Assembly (NCBI GenBank): GCA_033060915.1
Contig: CM065381.1
Location: 35,894,836-35,958,835, forward strand
Direction: 5' to 3'
DNA from: Euryodendron excelsum
Taxonomy: Eukaryota; Streptophyta; Magnoliopsida; Ericales; Pentaphylacaceae
DNA length: 64,000 nt
Shown: piece after piece, positions 55,069 through 64,000 of the stretch
Layout of the letters: each line of letters starts with the position of its first letter
How positions within the stretch are numbered: position 1 is the first letter of the stretch
Position numbers and translations under genes: made by a program
The notes under the pieces: model-generated
What the model saw: the letters and a program-made list of their open reading frames with translations, nothing else
Told to the model about the DNA's origin: nothing
Database searches by the model: none

Positions 55069-58000
55069 GCTGTCGCGTCCAGATTTTTTGCACTCAAGGA
55101 ATACTCACCCAAGCGGGAAAAATGTTGTACTCTCTCGTTAGAACTCACCCTCCTAGAAGAATGAGTGCGACTAGGTTTGAATTGAAAATTTGGCTTGAAT
55201 AAAGGGCTTTTAGAAAAGATTCGGAGTCGCCACCTAACTTGATTAAGGTGAGTTAGGTCACCTAAAAACTAAGAACAATCTAAAAACTACACTTAGGGTT
55301 TTTGAAAAACGATTTTGGAAAACATCCTCAAGAGAGGGTTTTTTAGGAAAACAGGTTGTTTGGCAACCTTTGGAAAATATTTAGCCCTTTTTGAAAAAAA
55401 ACTCATTTTGGTCTTTGAAATTAGTGATCTAGGTTCAGAGGTTAGTTACGTGTAGGGAAGACGCACTAAGCTATCACCCTACCCCACCCTTTCGGTACCT
55501 ACATATCAATCTACTCTAGATTCACCTATGAGAGTCCTCGACTAACTATAGTTCAATCCTATCTACTTTGAAAAACAATGCTTGAAAACTAACATGATGC
55601 ATGGTATGCATGTGTAAGGAAAGAGAATTGAAAAATAGATTTAGAAAGAGACTGACTTGATTTGAAAATTGAAATTGGAAAGTTTGAAAATTGAAAGTAG
55701 AAATTTGAAAATAAAAATTTTGAAATTGGAATTTTGAAAATAGATTACAATTTGAGATTTGGAAAATGTTGAGGATTTTGAAATTTGAAAGGAATTGTGG
55801 GATTTGAGATTTGAAAAAGATTATGGAAACCGTACCCATGAGGGTAGAATTGAAAGTTTGAAAAGTATTGTGACCGCACCTATGAAGGTTGCCTACGTAT
55901 CCCTTTGGGGAAATCAGGTCAGTCGTAGTTCGGACGGGAGTCCGATTGAAAATAGAAGAGTTGATTCGAAGAAAGAGATTGAATTGAAAATTGGATTGGA
56001 TTTGAGATTAGAAGAGGAGATTGGAAATTGAGATTTTGGAAAAGATTGGACTTTGATTTGAAAAGATAGATTTGGACTTGTTTTGAAAAAAAGAAGGTTT
56101 AAGAAAATCTAGACTTAGGAAAGAGAAGAGAGTTAGGAAAGATTTGACTTGGCTTGGAAGATTTGGAAAGGTTAGATTTTAGGAGATGTTCGAATTAGGA
56201 AAGGTTCGATTTAGGAAAGTTTCGAATTAGGAAAGTTTCATTTTTGGAAAGTTTCAAATTAGGAAAGTTTTGAATTAGGAAAGTTTGGAACTTAACAAAG
56301 TTTCAACTTAGGAAAGCTTAAAAAATTGGAATGTTTTGAAATAGGAAAGTTTTGAAAATTGGAAAGTTTCGTTTTAAGAAAGGTTTCGAAATAGGAAAGT
56401 TTTGAATTTAGGAAATGTTTGAATTAAGAAAGTTTCAACTTGAGAAAGTCTTAAATTAAGAAAGTTTTGAGTTTAGAAAAGTTTTAGATTTGAAAAGATT
56501 TTGAAGTTTTGAAAATTTTAGAATTTGGAAAGATTTAGGTTTAGAAAGATTTAACTTAAGAAAGTTTTAAATTTAGAAAGTTTTGAATTTGGAAAGATTT
56601 GAAATTTAGAAAGTTTAAGATTTAGAAAGTTTTAGATTTTGAATTTTAGAAAATCTTGAAATTAGCAAAGGTTTGGGTTTGAATACTTAGGTTTGAAACG
56701 TTAAGATTTGAAAAGATGGTAGAATTAGGAAATGGTTGAATTAGGAAAGATTTGAAAGTTGTGTTTTAAAATTTAGGAAAGATTTTTATGTTCAAGTTTT
56801 GGAAACTTAAGGTTTAGGAAAGTGGAAGTTTAGGAAGGATTTGAATTAGGAAAGAGTTGGATTTTGAAATTTAAAGAAAGATTTAGAGTTTATGTTTAGG
56901 AAACTTATGGTTTAGGAAGGTAGGAAATTAGGAAGAAGTGGAATTAGGAAAGGTTTGGGATTTGTTTCCAAAATGGGAAGATTGGATTTAGTTTCCTAAA
57001 CGGGGAGATTGGATTTAGTTTCTTAAAGGGAAGATTTGATTTGACAAGGATTTGGAAAGGGAGATTCTAGAAACCCAAGTTTTGAAAGTGTGGAATTTTA
57101 ACGTAGAAAAGAGGTTTTGGAAATATGTATAGTTTGGATGTAGAAAACGAGAGATTTTGGAAACCTAGGTTTGGGGCAAGGTTTGAAAACCATGTTTTTG
57201 GAAAGAAAATTAGAGTTTCCTAATTGTGGGTTTTAGGGCTTGACTTGGGCTCTAAGGAAAGAGTTTTTGGAAAATGCATTTTTGGAAACGAAGGTTTTCT
57301 AGAAGGGGAATCCTAGGGAGGAATTTTTGGAAAGTGAATTTGAAGATAGAGTTTTTGGAAAAAGATTTTAAAGAGAAGGAGTTTTGGAAAGTGTGTTTTT
57401 AGAAACGTAGATTTTAGAAGGAAAATCTTAGAGAAGAAATTTCTAGAAGGAAGATTTTGGAAAGTGAGTTTTTTAGAAAGGTTTTTGGAGAGAGTTTCTA
57501 GGAAGGTGAATTTAGGAAGTGTTTTTAGAAAGTAAATTTTGAGGAAACAATTTTGGAGAGGAGTTGAAAAAGAGAGTTTTGAAAAATAGATTTTGGAAGG
57601 GAGTCTTTGAAAACAATTTTGAAGAGGGGAGTTTTAGGAAAGTATGTTGAAAAAGAGATTTTTGAAAAGAGAGCTTTTTGGAAAGTATGAAAACATCTCA
57701 CTTTCCTAAAGCGATTCTAGCCATAAGAGGGCTAGAACCACTTTAGGAAAGCGGCTTTGAAAACAACAAGATTTGAAAATATGGACCGAAAATGTCACTT
57801 TTAATGTAACACTTTCCTAAAGCAACCCTAGCCATGGAAAGGCTAGAATCACCCTAAAATTGTGGTTTTGAAAACAAGTTTTTGAAAAAGAGATTTTGAT
57901 GCAATTTTGAAAACAAGTTTGAAAACGTTTTGAAAAACAACTTTGAAAATGGATTTTGGAAGATGCAAGATTATGATATGCACAATGAAATTTGGGGTCA

Positions 58001-58551
58001 TGAACATACAAGGCTAAGGCTTCACCACATAATCAAGGGGGCCGGACCCACGTGGTCTCTAGTTAGGCTAGAAGAAAGCCCCCGACACAGTGACTCTCCA
58101 ATAGCCCAATCCTACACATGGACCGGGAATCCCCTTGTTTCAAGCATGCAAAGAAAGGGGGGGAAAGAGATGGAGGATTAAAATAGAGAAAACCCAAGTG
58201 GGTTAGGAGAGTGAAGAGAGAGGGGGAAAGTGGAGAAATTTAAATAAGGAGCCTACCGTATGTATTGTTTATTTTGCGTGCCGTGCTGTCTTTGGTCTTC
58301 GGTCTTCGTCTTGATCTTCACCTTCAGCCTTCAAGAGTTGTCTTCAAGCTTTGGATTGCAGCTCCTCAAGTCTTCAAAGGATGGTTAAAGGCTAGTGTAT
58401 GAGTGTATGGGGGTGTGTATGAGTGTATAGGAGGCTAGGGTTTGGAGAACCTAAGGAAACTAGGGTTTTGGAGGTGCTCGAGCTCTGTATATCGAAATAT
58501 ATGATTTTTAGGTTAAGTTTGCAGACTCTTTTCACATTGAATGAGGCTTTG

Positions 58552-58672
58552 TATTTATAGAAGTTGGACAAACCTGGCGCCTGTTGCAATGGCGGCAGGG
58601 CAAAATTGCTCTTGGCACCACTAGGAGTGGCGCCAGGCTAATTCTTGACTTGGGGCCACTACTAGTGGCGCC
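58552..58672 (-). promoter_or_regulatory. Element D 5' LTR core promoter with three palindromes
   Basis: TATAAATA on the minus strand at 58552-58559; palindrome units start at 58576, 58614 and 58652, exactly 38 bp apart. The middle unit GGCACCACT-AGG-AGTGGCGCC is nearly perfect. This copy would drive element D. Confidence 0.8.
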
Positions 58673-58736
58673 ATCCAGTTAGGAAACTTTATAAGTCGGC
58701 AAGCAACGTATCTTTGACTAGATTTGGGCGCCTATA

Positions 58737-59099
58737 CTAGTGACTACCATGCAATCTTTGGCCTAGCTTCACTAGGAGTGATTCCGGAAAGTCCGGGAAT
58801 GATTTTAAGGAGCCGGGAATGACCCGGAAGGCCGGAAAGGAGCAGGAACACTTAAAATAGTGTCCTGGAGGTTTTTGACTTGAAAAGTGAGGATAAGATG
58901 TGTCGGAAAGGTTGACCGAGCCTTTAGGGGCAAAACGGTCAATCAGACCGGGAAACTGCCGGGACAAACTCGGACTGTCCTGGAAGAAGACTTGTGATCG
59001 AAAAACATTATTTAGAATGTTCCTAGAGGTTGCCAGTTTGATTTTCAGAGCCGGCGTGGTCAGAAGAGGTGACCGGCCCACTAGGGGCAAAACGATCAT
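58737..59099 (-). CDS. Conserved U3 reading frame, copy in D 5' LTR (unknown)
   Basis: 120 codons, starting MIVLPLVGRSPLLTTPALKI and running to LVKLGQRLHGSH. Same U3 position as four other open copies; the partner D 3' LTR has a TAG in it. Function unknown. Confidence 0.25.
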   Translation of the reverse strand: MIVLPLVGRSPLLTTPALKIKLATSRNILNNVFRSQVFFQDSPSLSRQFPGLIDRFAPKGSVNLSDTSYPHFSSQKPPGHYFKCSCSFPAFRVIPGSLKSFPDFPESLLVKLGQRLHGSH

Positions 59100-59415
59100 T
59101 TCGTACCGGGTTTACCGGAACTGACTCGAAATGATCCAGAAAGATAGAGGAAGGTTGAGAATACTATAAGAAGTAATCTCAGAGGATTACCGGTTTGATA
59201 CCCAGAGCTGGTATGGTCGGAAAAGGAGACCGGCCCACCAGGGGCAAAATGGTAATTTAGCTTCAAGTGGGCCCTACAGGCCCGAGAAGCGACTGGTGGA
59301 CTAAATTCAAGTTAAAAAGGTGGGCTTAGAGTCTAAATATACATGTGATGTGTGAAAGTGAGCTTGGTCAGCTCAGAGATTGCCGAGCGGGCAAAAATGG
59401 GGTGCTTACAATAGG

Positions 59416-62289
59416 GGATTGACATACTTCTCAAGATTGGTCCATTTCTCCACGGTGGCCATAGCTCTGCTTCTCCTGAACTTGTTGATGTTTCCGTCGG
59501 GAGGGATGACTTGGTCGACTGTCGGTTATGTGCGCTGCTTGTCAAGATTCGTGAGGGACACTCCCATGCTCCTATGGTGGTGGGAGAGACCTTCGTGAGC
59601 CTTTCTAGACTCTAGCAGGGGGTCGATGCTCATTTTCAGGGATAGGCTTCATTATTCGTTACTCTCCTTTTTCAGCATACATGGTTTCTCGAGTCAAGAG
59701 TCATTTGATTGGGGAGGTCGAGGGTGGGTCATTGCCCCATTCTCTGTTTCTTGTCAGTCATGGAAATCTGAGCTTTCTGAGGTGTGTAACGGTGTTGTAG
59801 ATGTCTGAATGGTGGCTTTAGATCCTTTTTGCATTTTATCTTGTTCCCTATTTCTTATTTGAGAGAGAGGAAAAGATATAGAGTTAGTTTTTGTACAAAA
59901 CCGATTTACTTATGCTAGTTCTAAAGATGCACAAGTAAAGGGGTGAATGCATGTTATACCACTTTTTTATTTTTATGAATGCACATGGAATTAGATGTAT
60001 AATTCATTTTGCATATCCTACTTTTTTGATATATATATTTTATGAAGGCACAGGTTCATACAGAAATGGAATTTAGTGCATGTTATACTTTTTTTATGAA
60101 TGAACATACAGAAATGGAATTGACTGCATGTCATGCCTTAGATGAATACATAAATAGATACAAATTACATAGGAATTTAATGGATGTATAGGTTATACAT
60201 GTCATGGATGCATTATACTACACGTATATAAACCATTTACAAAGAATGTCCTAGGATTGCCCCAGGGCCCATACTCTCAAGATTCTGTTTCCTTTCTAGG
60301 ATTCTACCCTATTTAGTTTTGTCCCATTCTCATCAGGGTGTGATAGCATGTGCACCATTCTCCAAGGATCTTGACCTTTTAGGTTTGCTATCCTATCCTT
60401 ATTTTCTACAGGGTTGTTGTATGGGATTTTTTTGATCTCACTTGGTTTTCTCTCTCAGATTTTCAAAATGCCACCATGGCCTGAGCGACAACTTGTATGC
60501 CCTTTGCAAAGCGAAAAATAGCTAGGCGCTCCATCAGAGAAGACTTCTTTTACGACCGTAACGTAGGCTGGGTTTAGGGTTTGTAAGAAACGAAGGGATA
60601 TTTAGAGTCAAAGATCTTCTTTTTAGTGGGTTGTTTGAATCAAAACCATCTGAGCACACTTTGGAGCATGAGATTTCCCCTGCATTCCTTCTCTGTTCTC
60701 CTTTCTTATCCTACTTGTCTGGTTATTGTTAGGCTTATTTGGATTAAGCAATTTTCTTTGATCAGAGAGGACTTTAACTTGGACCGTAACGTAGGCTAGG
60801 TTAAGGGGTTTATAAATGAAAAGGATACGCATGCTCAAATTTGATGTTATTTCCAGTAGGGTTTAGATTCGCACCATCCTTGGTTTGTCTTCTAGTAGGG
60901 TTTGGTTCCCTAATTCCCCCTTGAACTTCGGTAACATGTCTGGCTCATCTAGATCAAGCAATCCTTTTTTCCATCGAATAAGACTTTAGTAAGGTTGTAA
61001 TGTAGGCCATAATTTTAGGGTTTTTATAAGAAAGGGTAAAGGCTCAAACTTATTATTTCTACTTGGTGGCTTTGTTACCTAGGATCATCTTTGAATTTCC
61101 TCTTTTACAAAAAGGAGTTAAACTTACTTGTAACTTTTGACCTTCTAAGTCGGACACTTACCCCCCCCCCCCCCCCGCCCCCCCCCCTTTTTTTTTTTTC
61201 CTTCCAACTTTATATGCTTTTCAAAGATAGCACAACATGATTCTTTTTCGGTCTTTCCTCTGATATGCTTCTTTTTTCCTTTCCTTCCTTGTTGCTTTTG
61301 ACGAAACGAACATTTCTATAACTTCTTTCTCTCAGATCGTTTACTTTCAATTTAACCTATTTTGGGTGGTGATCCCTAGGTTGGGGTTTTTTTGAGAAAA
61401 AAAAGGTAACGAGCTCAACATGTTTGACAAGGGTTGCTTTTAACTGTATGGGAAATGAAATGAGGGCCTCTTTTCGTTTTGAACAAGATTACTTGATCCA
61501 TAGAGCCTTCACGTTACTTTAGCTTGATGGTCGATGACATTTTCTGCCACATCTTCTGTTGCCTGTTTGCCCTAGTATGGGGGGATGGTTTTAGATCGGG
61601 ATAACAAAAAATCTTTTGCTTTTTGCGAGGCACGAGTGGGTTAAGCAAAGGGGATATTTTTGTGTATGGTAGCAGAATTGAGGGCCTCTAATCATTTCAA
61701 ATTAAATTGCTTAATCCATAAAGTCTTAGTACAAAATTTAGACAATATTCCTAGTGATGATGTGTTTTTGTCAGTGAACCCCTATATGTTCTATCAAATC
61801 AATTATTCTGTGCTTACCCCAATGTGGGGGATGGTTCTTGGTTTGGAGATTTCTGAAAAAAATTATCCACGACTCTAGTGGACTGAGCAAAGGGTAGTGT
61901 TTATTTAGGATAAATAGAACAATGGCTTCTCATCATTTCGAGGATTCGGCTGCCCATCGCTTAGCTAGGATATCACGCAAGAGTTGCCTTTTCAATGAAC
62001 TCTATACCTTTTTGATGAGACTATCTCCTTCCTATCTCTCACTCTCTTTTTGTCTCTCAAAGGTTTTGACTCCCTTTAAATGGGTCGCCTATGCTATCCC
62101 ATCCTTCAAGTTGAGTCATTTACCAAATGAAAAAGAATCCCTAAATGTGACAATCGTCCACAAGAGTATGAAACAAAGGGGATAAACTAGGAACTACATA
62201 TTTTCATTTAAAAACGTGATTACATGGCATGTAATGTTTATTTAAAGAAGATATGCGAGAAATAGAAAGACGAAAAGAAAATAGACGAA
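59416..62289 (-). other. Element C internal non-coding region (right of D)
   Basis: After about 180 bp continuing the unrecognised plus-strand frame of C, sequence from about 59710 matches the D internal region (GGGGAGGTCGAGGGTGGGTC...). It has the same diverged 210- and 230-bp repeat families: CCGTAACGTAGGCT cores at 60556 and 60783, TATGGGAAATGAAATGAGGG at 61448. No intact gene is seen. Confidence 0.65.
61161..61199 (-). repeat. C16-G-C10-T12 run (polypurine on the sense strand)
   Basis: The plus strand has 16 C, one G, 10 C and 12 T. The sense strand is therefore a 39-nt almost pure purine tract (A12 G10 C G16), far stronger than the 3' LTR polypurine tract. T-rich runs at the same internal position occur in B and D. 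Confidence 0.9.
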
Positions 62290-62690
62290 TTTTGTGAAAA
62301 TCTCCCTTTTCTTGTGGATCTCTTAGTGAGAACCCCTGACAGGGTTTTGAAATTGTCAACTTCTTCGTCATTTCATTCTTTGGATGTATCACCAAATGGA
62401 GGGCGGATTGAAAGATCACTTGCGGTGTTTGGCATGCATTCGGAAGTTAGGAGATTCTTTGGTAGTAATCTACATGTCTGACAGAACTTTACAAACGATG
62501 AAGCCTTTTTTTGCATGGATGGTGATTGTCGCGGCATGGCGGGGAGGTAACGTCTTGCAGATGGATGGTTAGTTCTTCTAGCTCCTTGATGTAGGTTCGG
62601 CCTCTTCTAACAACTAGGCTTATCTGCCTATGAGTTTGAATCTGGTGAGGTGCTAGAGGGATTCCATGAATTCAATTGTGCTCTCTAACC
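62290..62690 (-). pseudogene. Small gag remnant of element C
   Basis: Placed between a splice-acceptor-like site (TTTCTTTTTCTTTTTGTAG ending near 62692 on the minus strand) and the internal repeats, where gag sits in B and D. Short frames are visible, such as RTYIKELEELTIHLQDV, which could be a helical N-terminus, and a tail resembling the 3' gag flank of D. The capsid core and zinc motif are absent. Assignment is mainly by position. Confidence 0.35.
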
Positions 62691-62692
62691 TA

Positions 62693-64000
62693 CAAAAAGA
62701 AAAAGAAAAACAGAATACAGTCAGCATGTGGAGTTGGAGGTTCTATACAATGCATACCCTATGAAGGTCACTTCTTTGAGGGAATCTAGGCATGATGACA
62801 AGTCCATTTTGAAGGTGGGGTTTTGCCCCTATTATGTAATACAATACCTCTTCGATGTGGGCCGGTTGATGTTTCCTTATTTGGGCAATCCCGCCTCCAT
62901 AGACTGAAAGAGATTTGGGCCTCTCTCGAGATATGGTTCTATGCATGCCATGAATCCTTAGGGTTTAAGAACCCGTAGGAGTTTTGGTAGGTTCGATTAA
63001 CATGAGATTGGATTGCTCCTTTCTCTTTACGGTTGATTAGATGCATGAGAATGAAATGACTTGAGTTTCTTGGAACTATTGTCTCTAAATGGATATAGAT
63101 GCATGAACATAATAAAACTGAACATGTGAGCAGTATGATAACAATAAATGAATGGTTTAGAAAAATTCCCTTCTTGTCTTGCTTCTGTCTTCGGTTCTCT
63201 GGGAACTCAGAGATGAGTAGGGGGAGGATAGAAGACAAAAACAAAAGAGATGTTAGTGCCTTGATTTGAAAATTTTTATGCAATGTATGTCCCAGAGGTG
63301 CCCCTACTTGAGAGAAGAACTAAACATTATGTATTTGCTCACTTTTGGAGATAGGGGATTTACCCCTATATGCAGATACCTTAACGTCAATTGGGAACCT
63401 TCATCTATTCATCCGTTCATCCATCCATTTATTCACAGGGAATAAAGAAGTACATTTAACTTTTGGGTTTAAGATACAAAAGAATTAAAATACATTTCGA
63501 TGAGGGGAGGAGGAACATGTCTCTTTGGACATTCACCTATCTAATTTTACAAAAAGAATCCTAAACTACTCTTGAGTCTTCGGATTCGCCTTCGTTGGAT
63601 TCGATGTCGAGGAGGTCGCTAGGAGATCTTATTGATCGATTTGCCCTTGACTTCTTGGCAACCCTATCTCCGTGAGCATAGAGGGATTGGGGTCCCTCTT
63701 AATGGAATGACTTAAAATGCATGCAATGATTCCTTAGGGTTAACATGGGAACCCTTAGGGTTTTGGGTAGGTTTAACGTACGGGAGAGTGACCTTGGTGT
63801 CACTCTTAATGGGTTGATCATATGCATGAGAATGCAGTGACTTGAGTTACTTGGAACTCTTGTCTTGACATGGGATATTGAATGTATGAACAAGGATATG
63901 TAAAGAGTATAATGAAAAAGAATACAGTTGAAGTACATATGCATGTATGAGCAGTTAGACAAGCATTATAACAGTAACAATACAGTCATTATAACAACAG
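62693..64000 (-). other. Element C leader, partly duplicated, runs off the window
   Basis: Two diverged copies of the leader lie in tandem. The first (about 62740-63260) carries CAATGCATACCCTATGAAGG, GGCCTCTCTCGAGATATGGT and GCATGCCATGAATCCTTAGG; the second (about 63270-64000) carries the corresponding blocks in better form, including the conserved block 63558-63712. B and D have one copy each. Confidence 0.6.

Larger units (their letters stand above)
39008..59410 (-). mobile_element. Element D: complete non-autonomous Tat-like element
   Basis: Flanked by a perfect duplication ATAGG (39003-39007 and 59411-59415). The LTRs are 39008-43345 (4338 bp) and 55071-59410 (4340 bp) and look only a few percent different by eye, the youngest pair here. 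The internal region 43346-55070 becomes about 6.4 kb once the solo LTR 46857-52182 is removed. It holds PBS, leader, gag, repeats and polypurine tract, but no pol and no antisense gene; a 69-bp tandem array sits where the latter would be. It is inserted in element C. Confidence 0.96.
55071..59410 (-). repeat. Element D 5' LTR (4340 bp)
   Basis: TGTCGCGTCC at 55071 to GGTGCTTACA at 59410. Sense order: U3 59410 to about 58525, TATA 58552-58559, AATAAA 58268-58273, G-depleted U5 tract about 55560-57690. Nearly the same length as its partner 39008-43345. Confidence 0.95.
32180..64000 (-). mobile_element. Element C: Tat-like element, 3' part, split by element D
   Basis: The 3' LTR is 32180-37022, then polypurine tract and hairpin, antisense gene start (38385), element D (39008-59410), more internal sequence (59416 on), a gag remnant (about 62290-62690) and a partly duplicated leader running off the window. 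Its PBS and 5' LTR are not in view. No pol is seen in the visible part. Confidence 0.88.

Overview
This window is repetitive DNA from a large plant nuclear genome. I find no host protein-coding gene, tRNA, rRNA or bacterial feature. Three signs point to a plant. Very large LTRs (4.3-5.3 kb, TG...CA ends) enclose a primer binding site matching the 3' end of plant tRNA-Arg(ACG). The gag is of the Ty3/gypsy Tat/Ogre type. An antisense gene resembles the plant mobile domain (PMD). An angiosperm is most likely; the species cannot be named.

Layout, oldest first. Element A (minus strand) supplies 873-5882, 7888-7962 and 31070-32179; its 5' part lies beyond the window. Inserted into A are: a plus-strand LTR (1-872, partial) in its 3' LTR; a 2.0-kb copia-like solo LTR (5883-7887, TSD CTTCC) in its antisense gene; complete element B (7963-31064, minus, TSD CTGGA), also in the antisense gene; and element C (32180 to beyond 64000, minus). 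B carries a plus-strand solo LTR (25562-30627, TSD GAGGG/GCGGG) in its 5' LTR. C is split by complete element D (39008-59410, minus, TSD ATAGG). D carries a plus-strand solo LTR (46857-52182, TSD AGCGT) inside its gag.

Element architecture on the minus strand: 5' LTR (palindrome array and TATA box in U3, AATAAA about 290 bp later, then a long G-depleted U5), tRNA-Arg PBS, leader with a conserved block, splice-acceptor-like site, gag, a non-coding region of diverged repeats, then an antisense (plus-strand) PMD-like gene with its own promoter and introns, a hairpin overlapping the polypurine tract, and the 3' LTR. B and D, the two complete elements, have no room for or trace of protease, reverse transcriptase, RNase H or integrase. 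They look like gag-bearing non-autonomous Tat-like elements that would need pol from a relative.

The most interesting signal is a set of imperfect palindromes (GGCGCCACT-N3-AGTGGCGCC) spaced 38 bp apart. They sit before the TATA box in every LTR whose promoter is visible, and again before the antisense gene in B and C. In A the antisense promoter has palindromes of a different sequence with the same 38-bp centre spacing. This suggests a factor-binding array that co-diverges with the element, possibly read by the antisense gene's own product (inference).

All genes are decayed by stops, frameshifts, deletions or insertions. Coordinates of element ends rest on target-site duplications and TG/CA termini read directly from the sequence.
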